Shown here piece by piece: positions 34,327-46,779 of a DNA stretch of 64,000 nucleotides; the first letter of the stretch is position 1; the number at the start of each line of letters is the position of its first letter. A program made the translations under genes and the position numbers. Under the pieces are notes generated by a model. The model saw only the letters and a program-made list of their open reading frames with translations. It did not search any database and was not told the DNA's origin. The stretch spans positions 698,811 through 762,810 of the forward strand of contig NW_027192198.1 in assembly GCF_041956535.1 (NCBI RefSeq), in the 5' to 3' direction. The stretch is from Calcarisporiella thermophila CBS 279.70. Lineage: Eukaryota; Calcarisporiellomycota.

Positions 34327-37300
34327 TTAATTTTTTGGGCCCTTTTCCTTAGTGAAACCGAACCTACTCAATGAGTCATTTCCCTTGTCGGCAGGGCGTT
34401 TGCTCCTGCTCGCTCTTTTTGAATTAGACATGATTGCATCCTTCCTCCCTTCTTCTGTCGAGGAATTCTCCCCAACACTCGAGGTCCTGAGCAGTAGAGA
34501 CGCAGGGCTGAATCCGCTCATATATGTTGACGACTCCCTATTGCTATCGAGCATCGATGAAGAATTCGAAGAGACTGATTTTTGTGATGATTCGACTCCT
34601 AGGTACGACCGATAGTCGCTCTCCTCGTCATCTTCTACTAGTATGGCTGCCTCCTGCGATAAACCATCCGATGTAACTGAGACCCTCAATAGGCTTGCCG
34701 CTGATCTGAATCCGTTAGCTGATGAGGGGAGATTGTTGGAAACAGTGTTCCGATGTAGGTGGTTGTGCTTGAGTCTCGAGTATGGTCCCATGCCATCTCT
34801 AAATTCGTCCATAGTTGTACGGGGCCGCTTCCAGGCTCCAAATCTGGGATTTTCACTTGTGCTACCGCCATACCGTTTCTCACTACTCTGACGTTTTTTA
34901 AACATGGCGTCTCCATAGGCACTGTACCAGTTCCCAGCGTACCGCGGCTGTAGACTCCAAAAATTATCAGAGTCATCCTCCCCATTGCTTGCATGTTTTC
35001 CGTCCTCGTCTGAATAGTTTAGATCATCCTCCGCAGGTTTATGGTACAGCAAATCCTTCCATGTCTTTTCTTCAAGTGGCTCGCTTTCACTTGGGACAGG
35101 TCGCCCGAGAAGTACAGCCAGCTGTCTTCTCATTTCCGTATCAAGTTCGGGCAACACGGTCGAGAAACTCGCTTGTGGTAAATCCCGAAGAAACGGTGAT
35201 AACATGCGTTCGCCGTTGTAGCCACCGGTAGTGCGAAGCAGGGAATTGGTGCAATAGAGGAAACATTTTGCGCGAGTCATTCCGACATAGAGCAGACGCC
35301 TACCAAATATCCAAGTAAGAGCCATTTTATATATGGAGTTAAAAATACAAGCGAGATCGTGTTACCTTTCTTCGTTCTTCTCTGCAACTGAATTCTGGCT
35401 CCGCGTATGAGGGATTAATCCATCCTCACATCCGATAACAAATACGCATGGCCACTCCAACCCTTTCACATTTTTGTGTATCGAGCGCGTCATTACAAAA
35501 ATTTAAATGTAATAAATTTAAATAACCTACCTTTTGACGCGTGGAGAGTCGCAATGGTAACGGCCTAAAAATATTCCAATTTAGGGTTTCCTTGAGGCTA
35601 GCAGCGGAATGAAAACATAAATTCTTACATTTTTCTGCCTTTCATCAGAATATTCTATATCTGATGCCAGTGATGCCGAAGTTAAAAAGGTCGAGAGAGG
35701 GCTAGTCGAAAATAGTAAGGATCAGATTGCGCAAAGTGAGCCAGTCCTTCTTTGTATAAAACCTACGAATCTACTGAATTTTCGATCGGCCCATTTTCAA
35801 CCTCACCGGATGGGTCTCCACCTGTACTAGAGGTGCACTCAAAACGGGTGGCGAAACTGATCAATTCCAGTACATTTTCAACGCGTGCGTCCGCATCCTG
35901 GTAGTTTTTGCGCAAATGCTCCTCATAGCCCATCTTCTCGAGGATTAGATAGATCAACGCGGGAATACTCACATTCTGAATTTATTGCAAGCGATGGCAG
36001 CAATAAAAAAAAGGAAAAGGTTAGCAAGACTTCGAAATTATTGTTCCAAGATGTTCGCACCCACTTTATCAATCGCCTGTTTAAGTGTGACTATGGTTTT
36101 CAAGAAGTCTGTCAAGCCTTTTTTCGGTAATCGTTTAAATTCTGCAGTCGATTTTCCTGCGACAAGGTTTTTTACAACTTCAATCGGTGACAATTGGTGT
36201 TCAGTAGCGATTCGAAGGATCGCGTCTATCGTCTTTGGCCCAATCTCACGTTTTGGCACGTTAATTATTCGCTCAAATGCAAGTGTATCCCGGTCATTTT
36301 CCACGAGGCGCAAATACGCGATAATATCTTTAATTTCCATTCGATCGAAAAACTTGTATGCGCCAACCTAATTCGATTGTGTATTAGAGCATTTAGCATG
36401 AATAAAATAGCAGAGAAGAGTAAAAGAGAGGATCCAAATGCATACCACGTTGTATGGTATTCCAGAACCCTGTAATGCGGCTTCGACAGCACGCGTCAAT
36501 ACGTTCACTCTTACAAGCACCGCAAAATCTGAATAGTGAAGCATTTGTCGGGTTTCATGTGTGAGGCGAGCAATCTCCTGTGCAATAAGCTGGGCCTCCA
36601 TCTCTTGATCTTGGGTCGTGCATACGCTTACCAACACGCCTCGCATGTTTGAAGTCCAAAGTCCTTTAGCGATTCGGTCGGTGTCTGAATTAGTTTCAAA
36701 GGAATGGGAGAGGGGGGGGGGGGCAGCCACAAAAGTGTGCAGCAGATTTAGACGCTACTAAGTCTTTTGGCAATAATATAGATAGCATTACCTTTGGATA
36801 CCACATGGATCGCACATTCTAAAATCGACGCCGTAGACCTGTAATTCTGTTCCAGCCGAACTATTTCCGTACCACTAAAGTCTTTGCACATTTTCTTGAA
36901 ATTAGCTACGTCTGCGCTCCGCCAGAGGTAGATGCTCTGATCTGGGTCTAGAAAGGGATAGAACTAATAAATAGGCGGCTTCACCAGGTTAAAACGAAAG
37001 CAAATATGTAACCTCCAACAACAGTAAGACATTTGCTTGCTTTTGCAAATAGTTTAACAAGTTCATACTGTATACTGTTGGTATCTTGAAACTGATAGTT
37101 GGGAAAGATTTTAGCAGTCGTATCAGAAACCCCGGGAACAACACCAATATATAATACCTCGTCAACTAATACGTGTTCTACTCCTTTTAAAATGTTTTTT
37201 TCCGTCCTAAATAATTTAAGGGCAAAGACAAGGAGGTCATCAAAATCCTGTTTACTCAAAGTATTGTTAACGACAAAGGTGCGATAGCAAATGAATACTC

Positions 37301-38216
37301 AATTGCATACCAAACTATTATTTTCTCTCAGCTTTGATTCATAAGCTTTATACACACATGCGACATCGGATTTGAAGGGGTATTTTTCCTTAATGGCTTC
37401 AGGACTCATATTATTGCACTTGGCTTTTGAGATTTCCGACATGTACACCTCTAAAATATAAGGACGTTTGAGTGACAGAGCCATAAGCACCAAGTGAGCA
37501 CTCTGCTTACCAACTTTTCTCTCGAATATATTCAACTCTTTTAAAATCTTCTTCAGGATATTTTTACTATAAAGGAGCACAAAAAATCCGATTAATAAGT
37601 TGATTGTAAAATAACAAATAAAGAGAGCAGCGGACCTTTCAGAAGCATCAGCAATCACGAAATTAGAATTCAACTTGATATAGCCACCATGCTTTCTAAG
37701 ATATCTAGCACAAATGGAGTGAAATGTGCCCATCACGACATAATCTGTGATTTCTTGTCCAAGAAGCTTATCGCTGCTCAAGCGCGAGCGCATCTCACTC
37801 GCTGCTTTATTAGTAAAGGTGACAACCACAACATTGCATGGGTTAAGTCCCTGCTTCTCGATGAGCCACGCGACGCGAGATGTAAGAACTATACCACAAA
37901 AATCATAATATTAAATATATCGCGATTATTATATGGATCCACTTAGGTTTAATCGTAAGGCATCACCTTTTGTCTTCCCTAAAAAAGGTTCAATCAAAAA
38001 TTATGGAATAGGAATATAATATTGTTATTAAATTGGCCCAATTGAATGCTCAACCCTGAGAACATCCAAGAACTCTTCAGCTTGAATACCTGAGCCTGGA
38101 CCAGCTAAGACTTGTAACGATTTGGCTGTGTTAGTTACAGCTGTGAGCTGTGCAGGATTCAGCTCGGTCAAGTAGGCGTCTTTTATATTTCTGGTATCGA
38201 CAGAATTACTTGTCAT
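34327..38216 (-). CDS. SRS2: UvrD-family 3'-5' DNA helicase, Srs2-like
   Basis: Fifteen exons (38216-38090, 37978-37967, 37888-37636, 37566-37511, 37450-37311, 37247-37158, 37091-37013, 36947-36792, 36684-36446, 36367-36065, 35975-35807, 35660-35629, 35564-35531, 35462-35366, 35299-34327) encode 919 residues. This superfamily I helicase removes Rad51 from single-stranded DNA and restrains recombination. Motifs in order: Q motif LNPAQLTAV, Walker A AGPGSGKT, TFTNKAASEM, DEFQDTN, VVGDPDQSIYLWRSAD, LEQNYRST, TLHASKGLEWPCVF and YVGMTRAK. The C-terminal ~320 residues are Ser-rich and disordered-looking, as in fungal Srs2. Exon 2 is only 12 nt and completes the Walker A motif. Srs2 is preferred over bacterial-type UvrD or Hmi1 because of size and tail. 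Confidence 0.9.
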
Positions 38217-39868
38217 TGTAAAAAGGGAACATTCACACTATAATTATAGTAACTTATTTAATTTTTTGAATTTCGCGACGAATTTAAGGGTGCTTTTTAA
38301 TTTGGGACTGTTCATCAAGTTGGGGTGTAAAAAACTTTGAATTGGCGCAGTAAATCACTAGTTGAATATTAGTTGATAGTCGAACACCTATTTTAAAGTG
38401 CGAATAGAAATGAACTAAAAGCAATTTATATCATGAATGGGCTCATAGGACTAACTGACGATTATTTAAAAGGACGAGGAATATATATTTTGCAAAATAA
38501 TATATCTTGTCTAACAAGAATGTTAGTGTATTTCAGAATTATCGTCTGATAACGAACAGCAGAAAATTAAATTTCGAATAGTAAGATACCATAAAAGATT
38601 ATAACGAGCCCCACTAGATTTGAGCTCACAAAACACTCTTAATTAAGATAGCTTATTACTATGAATCAACATACAGTACTCTTTATTTGAATAATGCTCT
38701 AAGATAGAGCTAAAGCTTAGATATTCTCATCATGTTTGCCAGATAGAAAAATCTAGAGCCAGTTGAGATATATATTTTATTTCCTTTCGATATTCCAGAA
38801 TTTCCCAGATCTAGAGATAGTAGTGCCAGAGTGGCTGGAAGCAAGTAGTGGCATTGGTGGTCGCATATGAGCTTCGCAAGATTAATACCAATTCAAGGTT
38901 AATAAATGTAAAACCTATTCGTGCGATGTAACAATCGACGGAATTTGGGGATGGATCAGGGTAAAAAATATTATAGCTCTCAACACGAGCAAGCATGTAA
39001 TTAGGATGGAATGTGAGTGGGGTTGCGCACACTTTTCTTCTTAAGAAAGAGCTTCCGTATTCTCACGAGTTTCCCTCCCTTATTCGTTATTCCAGCTGCA
39101 TTTTTTGATTGCAAAGATAGCACCTGATCCCTGGATTCTCTTGGAAAGTTATCGTAAAGAAGCTGTTACTTCTTGCAAAATGGACGCGTAAGATCTCGCT
39201 CCCTTTTTTGCTTCACTTAACTTTCGATGAAGAGGGGAGCTTAGTTCTATACGCCACCCAACACGGCAATAAACTTTAAATTCTCGTGTGACGTAGTATA
39301 AATAAATTGGATTCCTGGTAAATAGGGAATAAATCTTTACGCCACTTGCAAGTATATTAACAGGGACTTGTAGAGCGGCAAAGCTATGTTTCTAGCGCGC
39401 TTCACAAGAGATGGCAATTAATAGGTTTTCATCTGACCATTTCTTGTTCTATTGGTCCAGCACAGTGTCTGCCAAAATGAATGAAACCCTCCACAACTTG
39501 CCCAACGTTCGAGGCTTCTCCCATGAAGGACAACTTGTATATCTATTTTTAACAGTGTTGAAAAGCAGAAAACGCGCGCAGGCAGCATCCACCAAAACAA
39601 CTTAACCTCTCATTTGTGCCACGGCTGTTGTTGCCCTAGTGAGAGTAACGGAATCAAAATTGAAACTTGTTTCCATGCCAGCTATTGTGAGAAAACTCGC
39701 ACGGGTTGTGCCATTTTAGTAATCGTGTTCATTAACATTAAAGATTGGCCTAAAGACCAAGGAAACAGAGCATGGAATGCTGTGGTGGAGAAACCATGTA
39801 TCCATATGCTGTGGTTATGGAAAAGAAACATACTTTTAAGCCCAGTTTTTGGACTAATGATAATACAT
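38217..39868. other. Intergenic, about 1.65 kb
   Basis: AT-rich region upstream of both flanking genes. A short plus-strand frame at 39411-39605 has no domain or clear start context, and a possible tiny exon near 39180 could not be joined to anything convincing. Confidence 0.5.
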
Positions 39869-39877
39869 TATAAAAGG
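39869..39877 (+). promoter_or_regulatory. TATA box of helical-repeat protein gene
   Basis: TATAAAAGG, a consensus TATA element, 108 bp upstream of the ATG at 39985. Confidence 0.6.
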
Positions 39878-39984
39878 AGATAGAGAATAGATTTTATGGA
39901 GTATCTCATTCTGTCAATTATATTCGCACTTTTTCTTGAAATCCAGAGACTTTTATCCTATTCTGCGCTTTTCTGAAAAGAAAC

Positions 39985-40878
39985 ATGAAGGGTTCCACCA
40001 TTCTCATTACTCTTACCTTTGCTTTTAATCTGATCACTACTTCGCAGGCAGCTTTGGTCAATTTCGAAGATAAGGCTGTATCCATCAAACATGATCAGCC
40101 AGTTGCCCGTGGCTTTCATAGTGATGGGATAAGTATTATCGGGGTAAAAGAAGATGGGAAAGAAATCCTAAAGCGAACAGAAAGCATTGAAGAGAGAATG
40201 AGGAAGGAAGCAGAGAGGAGACGAGTGGAGGCAGACAAGAGGAGAAAAGAAATCCATCAACAGAATGAGGCTGCCGCTGAAAGGATGAGGCAGGAGGCAG
40301 AGAGGAGAAGAATGGAAGCGGAAAGGCGGCGAAAAGAGATATATCAGCAGAACGAGGCCGCTGCTGAAAGGGCGAGGCATGAGGCAGAGAGGAGGAGAAT
40401 GGAGGCGGAGAAGAGACGAAAAGAAATTCACCAACAGAATGAAGCTGCCGCTGAGAGGATAAGGCAGGAAGCAGAGAGGAGAAGAATAGAAGCGGAAAGG
40501 CGACGAAAAGAGATACACCAGCAGAACGAAGCTGCCGCTGAAAGGGCAAGGCATGAGGCAGAGAGGAGGAGAATGGAGGCGGAGAAGAGACGAAAAGAAA
40601 TTCACCAACAGAATGAGGCTGCCGCTGAGAGGATAAGGCAGGAGGCAGAGAGGAGAAGAATGGAAGCAGAAAGGCGGCGAAAAGAGATACACCAGCAGAA
40701 CGAAGCTGCCGCTGAAAGGGCAAGGCATGAGGCAGAGAGGAGGAGAATGGAGGCGGAGAAGAGACGAAAAGAAATTCACCAACAGAACGAAGCCGCGGCT
40801 GAAAGGATGAGGCAAGAGGCAGAGAGGAAGAGAGTGGAGGCAGAGAAGCGAAAAAAAGGAAGTTATCATAAAATATAG
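39985..40878 (+). CDS. Secreted protein of tandem 29-residue helical repeats
   Basis: A single exon encodes 297 residues. A signal peptide (MKGSTILITLTFAFNLITTS, then QA) precedes about 50 unique residues. Seven full repeats and one partial repeat of 29 residues follow, with consensus RxRxEAERRRMEAERRRKE followed by IHQQNEAAAE. Repeats 3, 5 and 7 (RARHEAE...EKRR) are nearly identical to each other and alternate with repeats 4 and 6 (RIRQEAE...ERRR), so the array grew as a 58-residue (174 bp) unit. The sequence has no Pro and is dense in i/i+4 Glu-Arg pairs, so a long, stiff single alpha-helix or coiled coil is expected. It ends in a Lys-rich tail. Function is unknown. A cell-surface or extracellular structural role is inference from the leader. 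Confidence 0.85.
   Translation: MKGSTILITLTFAFNLITTSQAALVNFEDKAVSIKHDQPVARGFHSDGISIIGVKEDGKEILKRTESIEERMRKEAERRRVEADKRRKEIHQQNEAAAERMRQEAERRRMEAERRRKEIYQQNEAAAERARHEAERRRMEAEKRRKEIHQQNEAAAERIRQEAERRRIEAERRRKEIHQQNEAAAERARHEAERRRMEAEKRRKEIHQQNEAAAERIRQEAERRRMEAERRRKEIHQQNEAAAERARHEAERRRMEAEKRRKEIHQQNEAAAERMRQEAERKRVEAEKRKKGSYHKI
40195..40858 (+). repeat. 87-bp tandem repeat array (higher-order 174 bp)
   Basis: Coding minisatellite inside the secreted protein: about 7.6 copies of an 87-bp unit with two alternating subtypes. Very high identity between alternate copies points to recent unit duplication or gene conversion. Confidence 0.85.
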
Positions 40879-41360
40879 GATGAAACGCTAAAGAGAGAAA
40901 AGAGGGTAAAATGAGATAAAATCATATAGGAATAGCAAAGAATTTGTTATTCCTGAATTTTTATTAGCTATAATATCTCGTCCTCCCTTTTTTTTTGACA
41001 AAGATATAAAATACTTCTAGTTATTAGTTATTTAGTTTAAAAAGTAGTGTGAGGTTGGTTATTTAAGTATTCTTAGTAATACAGTTTTACTGTGTATCCG
41101 TTCTTTGCCTAATTCTATACATGTTTATCGTCTCACATCTTTTGATTAATTGAATTATTTAGAGAATACTGAAAATATCTTATCACTATCTTTAATAAAG
41201 TTACAATATGTTATACGCAGTAAATAAGACTCAATTTACTCGTCCTCCTCCAACCATTCCTCCTCTATATCTTCATCTTGCGAATTCTCCTAATCTTTAA
41301 TCATCACTATAATCATTTTTTAATTGGTGGATTAAACTTGGTAGAAAATCTAGAGTTGGA
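40879..41360. other. Convergent intergenic region with orphan acidic frame
   Basis: Mostly AT-rich. On the minus strand 41289-41236 there is a short frame after a TTAG acceptor-like site, ending in a run of Asp/Glu (DEDIEEEWLEEDE-stop). It could be a lost or alternative last exon of the cyclophilin gene, but no donor joins it cleanly. Confidence 0.35.
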
Positions 41361-42258
41361 TTATTTTATTTCTCCTGCAGCAGCAATCACCACAGGAATA
41401 AGTGGCTTCTTTTTGAAATTGGTCCTGGTTCTCTCGATTGCCTGCACAACATCCATACCTGAGAAGTGGAATTTAATGAGCAAGAGAGTGTTAGAAGAAG
41501 CATCTGATATGACTAGATTAAATTCATTACCGCTGAGTACTTTTCCAAATACTACGTGTTTCCCATCAAGAAATGGAGTGCTCACGGTCGTAATAAAAAA
41601 TTGCGAGCCATTGGTGTCTGGACCGGCATTTGCCATGGAAACAGTGCCTGGCTCGATGTGTAAAAGATCGAAGTTCTCGTCAGGAAAGGTCTCGCCATAG
41701 ATGGACCATCCTCCTGTGCCATCCCCTTTTGAAAAATCACCTCCTTGTATCATGAAATTTTTAATAACCCGATGGAACGTGGAGCCTTTATAGCCATATC
41801 CTTTCTAGCATGGTATGTTTTTTTTTTAAAAAAAAAATATAAAGACGCATTATTAGCATCTAGCATATGAAAACTGCTACATTAGAGTCACCTCATAAGT
41901 AGACAAAGCTCGAAAATTTTCCACTAATATAAGTAAATTGTGTCATAGAATCTTGTTAATAATTCTGTTCTTCTCAATAAAGATTTTTTAAAAGCGCTAA
42001 AATATATCTACCTGTCTTTGGAACGGCCTTGCCATAAAGTCCAATGATAATGCGGCCCAGGTATCTATTTCCTTGGTTGATATCAAAATAGACTAGCATT
42101 TCATACAATATGAATAATAAATATATAAAAAAATAAAAGAATATGGATGTTCGCGTACCTCTATGGGTGATAGTAGTGTCTTTTGATGCAAGCACAGTGT
42201 TAAGAGCTGAGAGCAGGAAAATAAATATAAGTGCTACTGGAAATTCCATAAAGTGCAT
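41361..42258 (-). CDS. Peptidyl-prolyl isomerase, secretory (cyclophilin B type)
   Basis: Five exons (42258-42159, 42092-42012, 41923-41892, 41804-41531, 41458-41361) encode 194 residues. It catalyses cis-trans isomerisation of prolyl bonds during folding. The N-terminal ~25 residues are a signal peptide ([19 protein letters not shown]), placing it in the ER. The cyclophilin fold follows: [44 protein letters not shown] (catalytic Arg in FHR), [17 protein letters not shown], and [13 protein letters not shown]. The usual Trp or His loops look normal. The last intron (41459-41530, 72 nt) is a multiple of three and has no stop, so a retained form would still be translatable with 24 extra residues. 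No KDEL-type signal is seen at the end. Confidence 0.92.
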
Positions 42259-43130
42259 ACTTGGAGAACAGATAAATAGTAAGTAAATAGGAGAGTGAAA
42301 AAATAAATAATCAAATTGAATAGCATGGGCAAGGGTTTGCAATGTTGGTTCTGTTTACATGGGTTGGTAGTAGTTCATAAATGTTATTTAATAAAGTATT
42401 TGTCTAAGCCTTATTTTATATTTGCAAATAATCGATATGAGAGCGGGTTATTGCTTCACTTAGAAAGAAAGTAACCTAATATTTTAAGAGTATATATAGA
42501 TTGCTGGTTAAAAGTCGTATAAATTGAAAAAATGAGATCATAAATATCACATCGGGGGTGTTCACACTGCCCGCTTATTCGGATTACTAATTTAAAAATT
42601 AAGCGAAATTCTGCATTTTAATTGGCCAACTTAGTAAAACAGAATCAGCAAAAAATTCAAAATAATCACTAAAAAACACCTCTCGAGTCAGTATTTCGGC
42701 TTGAGTGTATAGTAATCCCAACACGTTTCACAAGTTGAACTATAGAACTAGAGAGCACCAAAATTCTAGTGTGAATGGCCCTCGAGAAGAGAAAAATATT
42801 AGTGATACATGGTTGGTTGTGAATACTAAATATTCACAATAAGAAGATAATCAAAAAAGCAAGCGTGAACGCGCCCTTTATTTGAATGTTAGATGCCCAA
42901 ATTAACCAATAGCCAGTTGTTGTAATATTTTCCTGTTTCTTCAAAGAAAATATTAAACTAATAAAAGATCTAATGTTACCATGATGGTGAGTAGTAAAAA
43001 TACATCACTAGCTTTCGTAAAAAGTAAATGAAGCTGGCAATAGCAACATATATATATATCAATGATACAAAATTCAATGCAATGGCAAATTTGATTACTT
43101 TATCTAATGGGTTCAACGACGATTGATATT
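42259..43130. other. Intergenic, 872 bp
   Basis: AT-rich region between the cyclophilin start and the 3' end of the transcription-factor gene. Nothing is recognised. Confidence 0.5.
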
Positions 43131-45527
43131 TCAGAGCAAATAAGAATGACGTGAAGTCACGTTTCCCTCACTGAGTGTCAGATCGTAACAATTAGGAGAT
43201 AGTGAAAATTCAACTGCTTGAAGCCATGGTGCAGGATTTGAAATGGTGCTGAAATTCGCTGTGCCATAATCTAGAGGTCCTGAGAGAACTTGTATAGGAT
43301 CTACTGCATTAGTAAATAATATTTGTTCTAACAAACTCGGATATGATAGCATCGAAGAACAAGGGGACCTGACAAACGTGGATAGCGAGGCTTGGCTTGG
43401 ATTTGAGCAGATAACTTCAGCGCTAGAATTAAAGAAAGTTCGATTGAGTGAGATATGGTATTCATTGGAACAAAGCTCTGGATTTATGTCTGAAGCGTAT
43501 TGTGATCTTTCGGGAGTACAATTAATGGTGAGCGAGCCAGATGAAGGTGTGTGTGATGCGGCCGGCGAATGTAATAAAACCGCATGCATCATCAATTCTT
43601 GTGGCGATACATCGCTAGTAGAATTTACATTCATCAATGATCCAAAACTAACTCGTAGTGCTGGGACTAATTCCATTGTACTTTCGTTGCTCCCCTCTAC
43701 TCCAATGGGGGGTAAATATTTCGCACTATTTTCATATTGTGACTGTATATCTTTTACTGCCCGAACAATGAATCGTTGTTAGTAATATATTTGCTCGTAA
43801 GCATTCTTTGTGTTCTATGCAAATTATGGATTGCCTCTTCGCGCCTATCCAAAACTTTGGACCCCACAATCATTGCGAAAATGCAAGCGCTCGTGTTTAA
43901 TCCAAAGATTATGATCGGGTGTAGCGGTAAATTCTCCTGATTTGGAAGGATTAGCTCTGAGATGCTTACGACCATTTCGGCGGAATCTAAACATTCTGAA
44001 AAAGTTTCGACGGTGATAAATGGTGTCTTCATTTTATCGTTAAAAAAAAACGAGTGAATTTTAAGGATGTGAAGAAATAGTAATATTTCCAAAGTATTCG
44101 CTGGATTCAGATCTACTGGAATTTCGTGCATCATCTTATTAATTTCTTCTGAGATTCTCGGCGGGTCTTCTTGTGAATGTGTGGAAGCATGGTCAGTCAA
44201 CCTGATGCCGTTATGGTCAATTATATAAAAGGGGTTTGATGTTGTTAGCATATCCCACTGCCAGATATTGGGCACCTTAACACTGAGATAAGTGCAGGTA
44301 TAAATGAGCGAATGAGACGAATGTGCTCCTCTTGGTACAGAAAATACCCATTATCTCTATCCAGCTTGAAGAGTGTGGATTCGTGTTCGCTTTTGACGGG
44401 AAGTTTTATAGAAGCATTCATTAAATGTTCATAGAAGCCAAAATCAATTTGAAATGTAGCATATGTAATTGCTATGCGTAATGCCCACCAAATATTATTG
44501 CGCAGCTCCCGTTCGACAGGATCAATTTGCAAATCGAATTGATCCGAGTCTTGTTCTCGAATCCGTAGATCCCTGGACATCCTCAGTGCAATAGTGATCA
44601 ATGGAGATGATTGTTGAAAATTTCCAGATGACGCCTAGTAACAGCTCAGAATATAGAGACCCTGCAATTTTGTGAGAGAGGGTTGGTACGGCTCGTGTTC
44701 TAACAACCACATCGCATAATCTATAAATATCAACCCTTTTCCCGTGGCTTTGCGGTCAGAATCCAACCTTAATACCTTTCCGAAAACTAGTGCGTACAGA
44801 AAGGGATCGATTCGATTTTCCACATAGTTCTTGATCATGATACTACGATTGAGGATCAGGGGAAATGCGTATCTCGTGAACCACGCGTTGATGAATTTTA
44901 TTGCTGTAAAGGAGTTGACCGATTTGAGAGGATCTCTATATTTGAAGACGACTCTCTTATTTTTGCTATTCTCCAACTTATTAGGGATAGGAATTATATC
45001 AGACCAATGGATTTTCTCATCCAGAGACAATGCGCTCATCTTTTTTACGAGAATGCCAAGCAAATTGTTGCAAAGGGCATAGGTAGCAGGCGAATGTTTG
45101 TAATTGAGTCTTTCAGACCATCTCGTTCTCCATATAGGTTGATAAGCCGAAATGGAAGTATACGACGGCTAATTAAATGAAGGACATAATGTGATTAAAG
45201 GAAGGATAGCGTTTGAAAATGGCAGCTTCAACTTACATTCATGCTAATACAGAATCGATCAACCTCCAATGCATGATTTTGGACTATTGTCTCGTAATCG
45301 CCATACAATAAAAAGATGTTTTCATGTTGCAGAAATTTATTGCGGGGACGGCCTCTACGAACAGGCGTATTTGTGTACACGCAAACTACTTCATCTGCTT
45401 TACAGCGCAAACAACCACTAGGATCACCGTTGCATTTTAGCTTTTTCAGATGACACCTAGAGCATGCCTTTCGGACTCGAGGATGTTTTAGTTTGAAGGT
45501 GATTTCTTTAGAAGACAAGGCATTCAT
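43131..45527 (-). CDS. Zn2Cys6 transcription factor with one in-frame stop (possible pseudogene)
   Basis: Four exons are inferred: 45527-45237, 45168-44348, 44282-43795 and 43756-43131, about 742 codons. The N-terminus has a complete zinc cluster, C-SR-C-HLKKLK-C-NGDPSG-C-LR-C-KADEVV-C (CX2CX6CX6CX2CX6C), then a basic RRGRPRNK linker. The middle shows the fungal middle-homology region (LQGLYILSCY, SPLITIALRMSRDLRI, VKVPNIWQWDM). A TAG codon at 44637-44635 (codon 275) falls inside this conserved region, and the same frame continues on both sides. A GTATTT...TCTCAG intron (44347-44283) restores what first looks like a frameshift. The last junction requires a 38-nt GC-AG intron (43794-43757), which is doubtful. 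Either the gene is decaying or the TAG is an assembly or base-call error. Confidence 0.7.
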
Positions 45528-46469
45528 AAGAGAGAGTATTATATCCTATGTCGATTTGATTTAGGTTGGAAAGGAGAAATTTGTAAAAAAAATTAATACA
45601 AATTAGCTAAACGTCAACCATCATGAAGCATTAAATATTCTTGAACGTTGTTCCAAACGAACGACATTTTACATCCATATATAAGCGACGTGTCAGTTTG
45701 TTCGAATCAATTACGGGTTATTTGGCTTTAAATGGTTCGATCTAGGTTTTCGGCGTACTATCAAAAATTTTTAAGCGGACAATTTTATTTCCGCTTTAAC
45801 AATTATTGATAATCGATAATATTGTGATTACTTCTTGCCTCGCAAGGGCATTTTTTATTTTAAAGACTTATGTGAAGCTATTTATAAGAGATATATTTCA
45901 TCTTGTTCCTCCTTGTATTTTTGATTGATATAATCGTTAATGTTGTAGACTATTTTTTAAAATATATTTATATTTATCATATCGTACGGATGGGGTTAGC
46001 TAATATAGGTTTGCAAATACCTGAGCATAAATTATCTTAGTGACCGTAATTGTTTCCAGCTATTATAACCATATACAACATGTCTACTTGGAGCGCATTC
46101 GAATTTTCGTACTGTCTTTTGGATTCATTCAACGAAAGTTTTACTGAACTCCAAATATTAAAAGGAATTAATGCTCAGCGTATCTGGAAGTCGGATATAT
46201 CAAATAATTTTCGTAGCTATCTTGAATAGCGGGTTGGTGTAATTAATGTAACTAATGCATACTAATGGGATTAACCCAAGATTATCATGGTGGTGCTTAA
46301 CGAGCAGGTGAGCATGGGCCACAAATTGGAAATGAGTGTATCCTTCTTCCTCTACATAAGAACTCTTGGAAGTACTCTTTTTTATCACTTATGGACGCAG
46401 ACCACCATTTAGATCTCACGAATTTTTTGCAAATCGAGTCCTAGTTTTTCAACGAGTGCTATCGATAAA
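45528..46469. other. Intergenic, about 940 bp
   Basis: AT-rich upstream region of the transcription-factor gene, with no supported gene. Confidence 0.5.
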
Positions 46470-46779
46470 GGGAGGGATTAGAAAGGAGATTTTTATTGTC
46501 ATTAGCGAGACTTCATTGTATGAGAAGGCTCTTAATTAAGTACAATAGCTACATTAATGAAGGAATCGAATGAAAGAAAGGTTAAGAGTTAAGGAAGAAT
46601 ATGAATTCGGGGTGGTATGGTGGACACAACGTTATATTTAACTCAAATTGGAAAAAGTGTGGCAAACCTCATCTAACTGTGGGTATCAGAGTAAGGTTGA
46701 TAAACGAGATGAAAGGTGAAAGGGGAGAAGAGTTAAGGAGAAGTAGAAGTAAATGTTGCTGCATCATTCCAGTACCAGT

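Noticed and set aside
40195-40858. CRISPR-like regular repeats
   Set aside because: The 87-bp units are contiguous and coding, without spacers, and the genome is eukaryotic.
40136-40869. Long minus-strand frames opposite the helical-repeat protein
   Set aside because: They are complements of a repetitive coding array with no stop codons by composition. The plus strand has the signal peptide and TATA box.
44260-44360. Apparent frameshift in the Zn2Cys6 gene
   Set aside because: A GTATTT...TTATCTCAG intron (44347-44283) restores the frame and yields the expected VKVPNIW segment, so no shift is needed here.
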